From Candidatus Peregrinibacteria bacterium (GTDB lineage: Bacteria; Patescibacteriota; Gracilibacteria; UBA1369; UM-FILTER-53-11), in contig JAHFJU010000019.1 in NCBI GenBank assembly GCA_023245725.1, forward strand, positions 1 to 21,285: a stretch of 21,285 nt of DNA, read 5' to 3'. The notes below the pieces were generated by a model. It saw only the letters and a program-made list of their open reading frames with translations, made no database searches and had not been told where the DNA came from. Shown in pieces: positions 18,101 to 21,285 of this stretch; the first letter of the stretch is position 1, and every line of letters begins with the position of its first letter. Both the position numbers and the translations under genes were made by a program.

Positions 18101-18838
18101 CGATGTAATAACTTCTGGAAAGTCTCCAACGAATTCAACTTTCGGAGTAGTGAATGTAAATGTATATGGATTTTCTAAGACACCTTCATCGAGTGTTTTT
18201 ACACCGGCAGGAACAGTCGCTGTATATGTAGTTGAATAATCAAATCGAGTATCTGGAGCGAACTGAAAAGCGCTTGTTCCAAGCCATTTTCCTGTACCTT
18301 TAACCGAAGGAGAAATAGTTAGCGGAATCGGTTTTTTATTTAATTCATCTAGTGTTGTAAGCGCAACTAACGGACGATCAAACATCACAGTAATTTTAGA
18401 ATCAACCTCTGTATTATTTATTGGAACCGCCAAAGCAACTTTAGGAGGATCAACCACCAAGAAATGCACCTCGTAGTCTTCAGGCAAATTTTTACCTAGA
18501 ATATTTTGAGCATCTTTCGTTATAGACAAAGTGTATGACTCGCCTACTTTCAAACGCTCCTCTGGTGTGAAGGTAAGTTTATTAAGAGTCCAATCGAAAG
18601 TTCCACGAACTTCTGGAAACAATGAAAAATGACCTTGCACAGACGAACGGTTCATCAAACCATTAAACTGCATTGTTAGCGGCGAATTTGAACTTACCTG
18701 ATTTTTATAAACAGTAATATTATCTGCCTTAATTGTCGGCACTCTCAAATGCATCACTAGCCCAGAAAAGACGAGAACAAATGTAGCAGAAAGAAAACTG
18801 ACAACAATTTTTTTAACAAGTTTTAGTGGAAGTTTCAT
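12182..18838 (-). CDS. Bacterial alpha-2-macroglobulin family protein with intact thioester
   Basis: Bacterial A2Ms are outer-facing protease traps: cleavage of a bait region triggers a thioester that bonds covalently to the protease. This one has 2218 residues, long for the family. Seen: an N-terminal membrane segment (about 12-29) without a lipobox Cys; SbsA-type Ig-like (Big_5) domains at about 33-235; further macroglobulin domains; the MG2 signature YTDRPIYQPG (Y858); strands ending IAVVDESLLAL; a Gly/Lys-rich bait-like linker at about 1433-1446; the A2M block FEDTALWMG then TDKDG; thioester motif YPYGCSEQ (C1674, E1676, Q1677) heading a helical TED domain; and a receptor-binding-like C-terminal domain. 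Several Cys pairs suggest disulfides. It follows pbpC with a 4-bp ATGA overlap, the known PBP1C-A2M pairing. It is probably anchored in the cytoplasmic membrane and folds outside. Confidence 0.93.
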   Translation of the reverse strand: MKLPLKLVKKIVVSFLSATFVLVFSGLVMHLRVPTIKADNITVYKNQVSSNSPLTMQFNGLMNRSSVQGHFSLFPEVRGTFDWTLNKLTFTPEERLKVGESYTLSITKDAQNILGKNLPEDYEVHFLVVDPPKVALAVPINNTEVDSKITVMFDRPLVALTTLDELNKKPIPLTISPSVKGTGKWLGTSAFQFAPDTRFDYSTTYTATVPAGVKTLDEGVLENPYTFTFTTPKVEFVGDFPEVITSTDPVVLPFSQEVNLDSVREHVSVRTNENDTSFKAKYQVRKEDYADTDGSHKTREIEDKKVVEISPESGSWGYDNKLNFEVKAGISGLEGTLSTVSAKAVTIATGKFVASTPDDLNDARYTPLGSYMFQFGEPVDIDSVIQNFWTQPQVSFNFVYAKKCDPNWEPEKSPDEQCTQITDETVVFATPQAPLENLKKYEGTFNAALKAKNGNSYLKNDYKFSFTTADVVKVLRTGAAIRDGQYDETYPKTYKNICIYSPTEFSVGEDSDKQFEFSPAIKQKMYFQSYNLVSSNYGPCKSSKNDRFALLVTAFMNPSSTYKITLKAGTPDTFGQKLAQDYSFTWKTESLDEHDVSLEIVQPNFYAFITPDQNAQPVFAAKNLNNYTIEACRLAPETFLSIDSEFARNGSDYKRESQLGWKGFVPSTEKCTQFVTQQVNNPPVFWERQYLDFDLRKLFGKQPTEQLDVGYYYVRAVSPLLAKFEYRYDEGRGSYRERVAYSPGQAIAVTNMHLAMKTSDNGVLFWATNLATGEALNNVSISLFDRMGNPVNKQGVTGTDGIVNIDLNKLPFVYAVAKYGNDSVVVSVDWNQGIEAYQFGINGGYPGSETKHINTFLYTDRPIYQPGHTVHFKGIVRDDYDVRLSVPAGVKKVSVTVKDNDYATIMKKDVPLSAMGTFTGDVTLADSVPLGQYTIESCIYPKSSSGNSTDSSSNYEYCSNGLGSSQFYVEEYKKPEYKLDVAFGSDTYVNGDTMYANVLGSYYFGAPVPNAKLNWALRSQNYYFDTYKGDWYSFSDYSTVSQCYSGCPYNDVSISSGETLLDSLGKATISQKLDLSGKDANGVVKPADTSEMYTLDATVTDTSNKSVSKSSSFIVHRGEFYLGVKTADYLVNAGDRVTAKIITVDKNGEPVSGKSVKVEVLKQNWKYVKKKNVDGGFYWDNERTTENIDDDTVTTDGDGRAEFSTKVSAGGEYVVKTTATDSRNNEFSSSMDFYVTTGDDVTWKQDNNNRIELKLDKNSYNVGDVAHVLVKTPYKNVKALVTYERAEIMQHRIVDVTSNAQVVDVPITEKMVPNFYVSVLVFKPGNADSLPDFKLGYIDVPVDTATKKLNIEIAPDKQLYAPGSSVKLTLTTKDSSGKVVPAEVSIAVVDESLLALKGNPKKDLLKAFYDMRMLSISTVDNLTNLLQRVNVNDLKGAKGGSGKGIDESLKPRGKFEDTALWMGQVTTDKDGIATTEFKLPDNLTTWNIEVVGVTKNSLVGVSQTSVIAQKQVMIRPLSPRFVAYGDELELGGIIHNYTPETQTLAVTIKADGLVNTDKETQKISLDSGKSQNVIWKVKVPYGDAVSSNAHITITAAGSVSASDAVEWDLPIRQTVTPEAVATSSYTDDLSFTEKVVVPNTAKPLAGSLSITTGATLATYVSSALNYLVQYPYGCSEQLISSVVPMVNLKQALNLVNAQDQLKLAKMYDDKGHEIPFDTAVSKTIQRIYAAQRTDGGFGYFSESSESYPYLSAYVLHGLSQLQKAGYAVDSSVLSRLKSYVVSSLRSSKDMFTGADGKLVKTRYWAANRAYMLFVLSEVASGDLALSNSLYADKDLLSPSGKAYLVMALKKLGGQSTKIDTLMVDLENSARIDARGTYIRSEDYSGSSMMTNVKTTAISLQAFTRINPNSPLVPRIIKWLIGARVDGHWATTQETSAALAAMTEYMKSTGEAKSQYSAKVALNGADIESYNVDLKNILDQKSVTKMLKDLKIGDAGNSVVFSKDGTGRLYYDLVLKYVLPAENIAPRSEGFVIQRSYYRMEDEKMLNPISDAKTGENLRAKLTVIVPEDRTAVAVEAPVPAGMEIVNFDLDTANKSLSYTYEKGQLVLPTPPTEPCSNLFGDGIGPGPCVNGGGFGDPNVETQSDGYFMGFAGYWTHKEVRDDRLALFADSLPKGVYQYNYFVQVTTAGSFINPPAVVSELYFPENFARTEGGKFEVKN

Positions 18839-21042
18839 GGTTGAACACTAACTCTAATCGAATCCTCCTGCAATGGCTTATTAGAGGCATGCTTGACTAC
18901 CCTAATAAGATGTTCTCCTGCGCTGATTTGCCAGAAAATTGAATCGCCAGATGTACCAGTTTTTGGCTCAATCGGCTTATCGTCGACAAACCAGTTTAGA
19001 GACTCGCCGTCAAAAATTGGAGTTGTCTGTAGCTTAATCTGCTGAACATCGGCCGGAATATCAGACTGAAATTCAAACACATCTTGATCGAATGGCTTTA
19101 TAATGCGGAATTTTGAGGTGTCGATTTTTTCTATATCTACTTTATTGTAGTCGATTTTTTTTGACAGCCATTCAATATGTGTATCAAAAGAGCGCTTTTC
19201 AACCGTCGGCGGAGGAATAAATTGATGGATAGGAATAGACTTATGAACCTCATTCATAACATCGTGCCAAATTGGACCTGCACCCATAACACCTGAAACG
19301 TTATGCATTGGATCGTTGTTCGAGTTGCCAACCCAGACACCAACAGCAAAATCAGGAGTATAACCAAGAGTCCAGTTATCTTTATAATTACGAGTAGTGC
19401 CTGTTTTTACCGCAGCAGGACGGTCTAATTGAAGCAAGTTAGTAAGCCCGAACTGTGCAATTCGGGCTTCGTTGTCGCTCAAAATATCAGTAAGCATATA
19501 CGAAATGTCTTCGCCTAAGACTCGCGTAGGCTTTTCTATAGAATGAGAATAAAGAATATCGCCATCAGCATTTTTTATCTCTGAAATATCGAAAATGCTT
19601 TGTTTTGCGCCTGCATTAGCAAGTGTCGCATATACATGAGTTAAATCTAAAAGAGAAACCTCTCCATCGCCCAAAGTAAGCGCTAACCCGTAGTGATCGG
19701 CAGTATCTCGAAGTGAAGTTATACCCATTTCGTGAGCCTTTTTCAGAACGTTATCAACTCCGCCAAATTGGATAGCTTGTACAGCAGGAATGTTATAGCT
19801 ATTAGCCAAAGCCTCGCGAACAGAAACAATTCCATGATACTCAAAGTCATAATTTTTCGGATAATACGGCTGCCCATCGGCTGTAAAAAATCTAACTGGC
19901 TCATCGCGAACCTCAGTTGCACCGTGCCATCCTTTTTCGAACGCGACCGCATATGTAACCGGTTTCATTGCAGAACCCGGCTGCCTAAGCGCCTCAGCCA
20001 TGTTGTTTTTTCCTTCAATAGAATCATCAAAATAATCGACAGAGCCAACCATAGCAATAATGGCTCCGGTATGAGGATTTATGACGACTACAGCGGCATT
20101 ATTTACATTTTTCTCAACGATTTTTGCAATTTGCCCACTGGCTATTTGCGAAATTATTTCATTTAGATTTACGTCGATAGTGGTTTTTACAGATAAGCCT
20201 GCGGTGGCATATCGCGGACCATATTTCTCTTCAAGCTCATTTATTATTCGGTGAACGAAGTGCGGCGCGCGAATGGAAACCGATTTTGGTTCAAATACTA
20301 ATTTTTCATCTCGGGCAGATTTTGCGTCGTCATCTGTGATTACATTCGCGCGCCGCATTAAATCCAAAACATAATGCTGCCTTTCAATACTAGAATCGCG
20401 ATTCTTAAAAGGATCATAGCGATTTGGAGCCTGCGGTAAACCTGCCAAAAAAGCGCTTTCAGCAAGGTCTAAATCGCGTGGATGTTTACCAAAATAACTA
20501 TATGACGCCGAGGCAACACCATAGTTCAAATTTCCATAATAGACTTTGTTCATATACAGCTCGAGAATGTCATCTTTTGAGAATTTTCTGCTTAGCCTAA
20601 GCGCAAATAGTGCTTCTTTAGTTTTTTGAAAAATAGTTCTGTCGCGATTTACACCAAGCACATTTCGAACAAGCTGCTGAGTAATTGTCGAACCGCCGGC
20701 TACAACTTTCCCACTCTCGGCATTTTGAAAAGAAGCACGAATTATTCCAAAAATATCAACACCAGCGTGGGAATAAAAATTTGCATCTTCAACCTGAATA
20801 GTTGCATCGATAAAATATTTAGAGATATCAGCAAGTTTTACCTGCACTGTTCTACCAGCCGCTGGATTTAGCGTTTCATAAAGCAAAATTCCATTTTTAT
20901 CATAAATTCGTGTTGAGTTAGTGATCGCTTCATCGAAAAACGAGCCAACCGGATAAAAATACACGAACATTCCAATTGAGAATGCGCAAACTATGGCTAG
21001 GTAGGCAATGGCTAATAGCGATATTCTTCTATAGAATCTCAT
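18835..21042 (-). CDS. pbpC: Penicillin-binding protein 1C (bifunctional peptidoglycan synthase)
   Basis: It polymerises glycan strands and cross-links peptides at the outer face of the membrane. Numbered from the GTG at 21111: a basic N-terminus, one membrane segment (about 31-52), a GT51 glycosyltransferase with EDANFYSHAGVD (catalytic Glu108), GGSTITQQLVRN and RKFSKDDILELYMNKVYYG, then a transpeptidase with SxxK (S380-K383), SxN (S438-N440) and KTGT (K569-G571). The C-terminal 80 or so residues form a BiPBP_C-like beta domain, which together with the downstream A2M marks the PBP1C class. All catalytic motifs are intact. Start choice: ATG 21042 (MRFYRRIS) puts a short basic tail before the membrane segment. 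GTG 21111 would add 23 residues and coincide with the predicted transcript start, so a leaderless GTG start is possible. Confidence 0.93.
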   Translation of the reverse strand: MRFYRRISLLAIAYLAIVCAFSIGMFVYFYPVGSFFDEAITNSTRIYDKNGILLYETLNPAAGRTVQVKLADISKYFIDATIQVEDANFYSHAGVDIFGIIRASFQNAESGKVVAGGSTITQQLVRNVLGVNRDRTIFQKTKEALFALRLSRKFSKDDILELYMNKVYYGNLNYGVASASYSYFGKHPRDLDLAESAFLAGLPQAPNRYDPFKNRDSSIERQHYVLDLMRRANVITDDDAKSARDEKLVFEPKSVSIRAPHFVHRIINELEEKYGPRYATAGLSVKTTIDVNLNEIISQIASGQIAKIVEKNVNNAAVVVINPHTGAIIAMVGSVDYFDDSIEGKNNMAEALRQPGSAMKPVTYAVAFEKGWHGATEVRDEPVRFFTADGQPYYPKNYDFEYHGIVSVREALANSYNIPAVQAIQFGGVDNVLKKAHEMGITSLRDTADHYGLALTLGDGEVSLLDLTHVYATLANAGAKQSIFDISEIKNADGDILYSHSIEKPTRVLGEDISYMLTDILSDNEARIAQFGLTNLLQLDRPAAVKTGTTRNYKDNWTLGYTPDFAVGVWVGNSNNDPMHNVSGVMGAGPIWHDVMNEVHKSIPIHQFIPPPTVEKRSFDTHIEWLSKKIDYNKVDIEKIDTSKFRIIKPFDQDVFEFQSDIPADVQQIKLQTTPIFDGESLNWFVDDKPIEPKTGTSGDSIFWQISAGEHLIRVVKHASNKPLQEDSIRVSVQP

Positions 21043-21117
21043 ATTCTTTGATAAAAAAATCCTTTTCACAAAGTTCAGCACTAATGTAGATGTTTTTGCA
21101 TAAAGCTTCACTGGACG

Positions 21118-21144
21118 AGTGTACCACTAATTTGGCCAGAACAA
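21118..21144 (-). promoter_or_regulatory. Candidate promoter of the pbpC-A2M operon
   Basis: On the minus strand TGGTACACT supplies an extended -10 (TACACT at plus 21118-21123), with TTGTTC (21139-21144) 15 bases upstream. Transcription would begin at about 21111, exactly at the alternative GTG start and 69 bases before ATG 21042. Confidence 0.4.
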
Positions 21145-21165
21145 GCCATGTACAAAAAATATACA

Positions 21166-21285
21166 TTAGCCAGACCTCATCGCGAATTTTCGCACTTCTA
21201 CGGTCCTCACGTCGGCGTTGTGCGCAAGTTGGTGGTGTGACTTGCAGAGTGGAGCTAGGTAATATGGGTTGTGAGTCTTCGCCAC
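21166..21285 (-). CDS. C-terminal end of an HNH-like protein (partial, 5' end outside window)
   Basis: An open frame enters from the right edge and ends with TAA at 21166-21168, giving 39 residues. The segment NPYYLAPLCKSHHQLAH resembles the end of HNH-type or related Cys/His zinc modules, where an Asn/Leu stretch is followed by 'LCxxHHxxxH'. It lies upstream of pbpC on the same strand, with the pbpC promoter candidate just after its stop. Only the tail is visible, so neither the function nor the reality of the full gene can be settled. A 30-codon plus-strand frame (21147 onward) overlaps it and looks less like a protein. Confidence 0.45.
   Translation of the reverse strand: MAKTHNPYYLAPLCKSHHQLAHNADVRTVEVRKFAMRSG

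Noticed and set aside
21147..21239. Plus-strand 30-codon frame at the right edge
   Set aside because: It is short, has no promoter or start signal, and overlaps the more protein-like minus-strand frame.

Overview
This AT-rich bacterial window (no introns; standard bacterial stop use, including TGA as a true stop in several genes) carries ordinary core genes mixed with large unknown proteins. Leaders are very short, Shine-Dalgarno motifs are nearly absent, and there is a PBP1C/alpha-2-macroglobulin pair and a big orphan protein. Together these suggest an uncultured lineage, and I lean towards Patescibacteria (Candidate Phyla Radiation). That placement is an inference; no rRNA gene is present to confirm it. 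TGA acting as stop argues against the Gracilibacteria/SR1 lineages that read TGA as glycine.

Layout. Positions 1-613 (+) hold the 3' part of miaA (tRNA dimethylallyltransferase). A divergent HAD-like protein (591-1568, -) overlaps it tail to tail. The HAD-like gene and recJ (1625-3340, +) start back to back over what look like overlapping promoters. On the plus strand, recJ is followed by an 853-residue protein I do not recognise (3455-6016). Next comes a DHH/DHHA1 phosphoesterase of the NrnA type (6200-7744), with its own near-consensus promoter and a Pro-Ala tail encoded by a perfect hexanucleotide repeat. A Phd/YefM-RelE/ParE toxin-antitoxin pair follows (7859-8397).

The rest is on the minus strand. 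uvrA (8419-11307) runs convergently into the toxin gene. Upstream of it is a 229-residue protein (11366-12055) with a possible HTH/DUF2384-like region. A hairpin terminator (12121-12158) separates this pair from a cell-envelope operon: pbpC (18835-21042) followed, with a 4-bp ATGA overlap, by a 2218-residue alpha-2-macroglobulin (12182-18838) that keeps its CxEQ thioester motif. The right edge holds the last 39 codons of a gene with an HNH-like Cys/His motif.

Functional themes. DNA and RNA maintenance is represented by RecJ, the NrnA-like enzyme, UvrA and MiaA. Envelope building and protection is represented by PBP1C, which polymerises and cross-links peptidoglycan, and by the A2M, which probably traps attacking proteases near it. 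The toxin-antitoxin pair is an accessory module. No gene-free stretch longer than 300 bases exists; the largest gap is the 183-base gap before the NrnA-like gene. I see no tRNA, rRNA, CRISPR array or insertion sequence.
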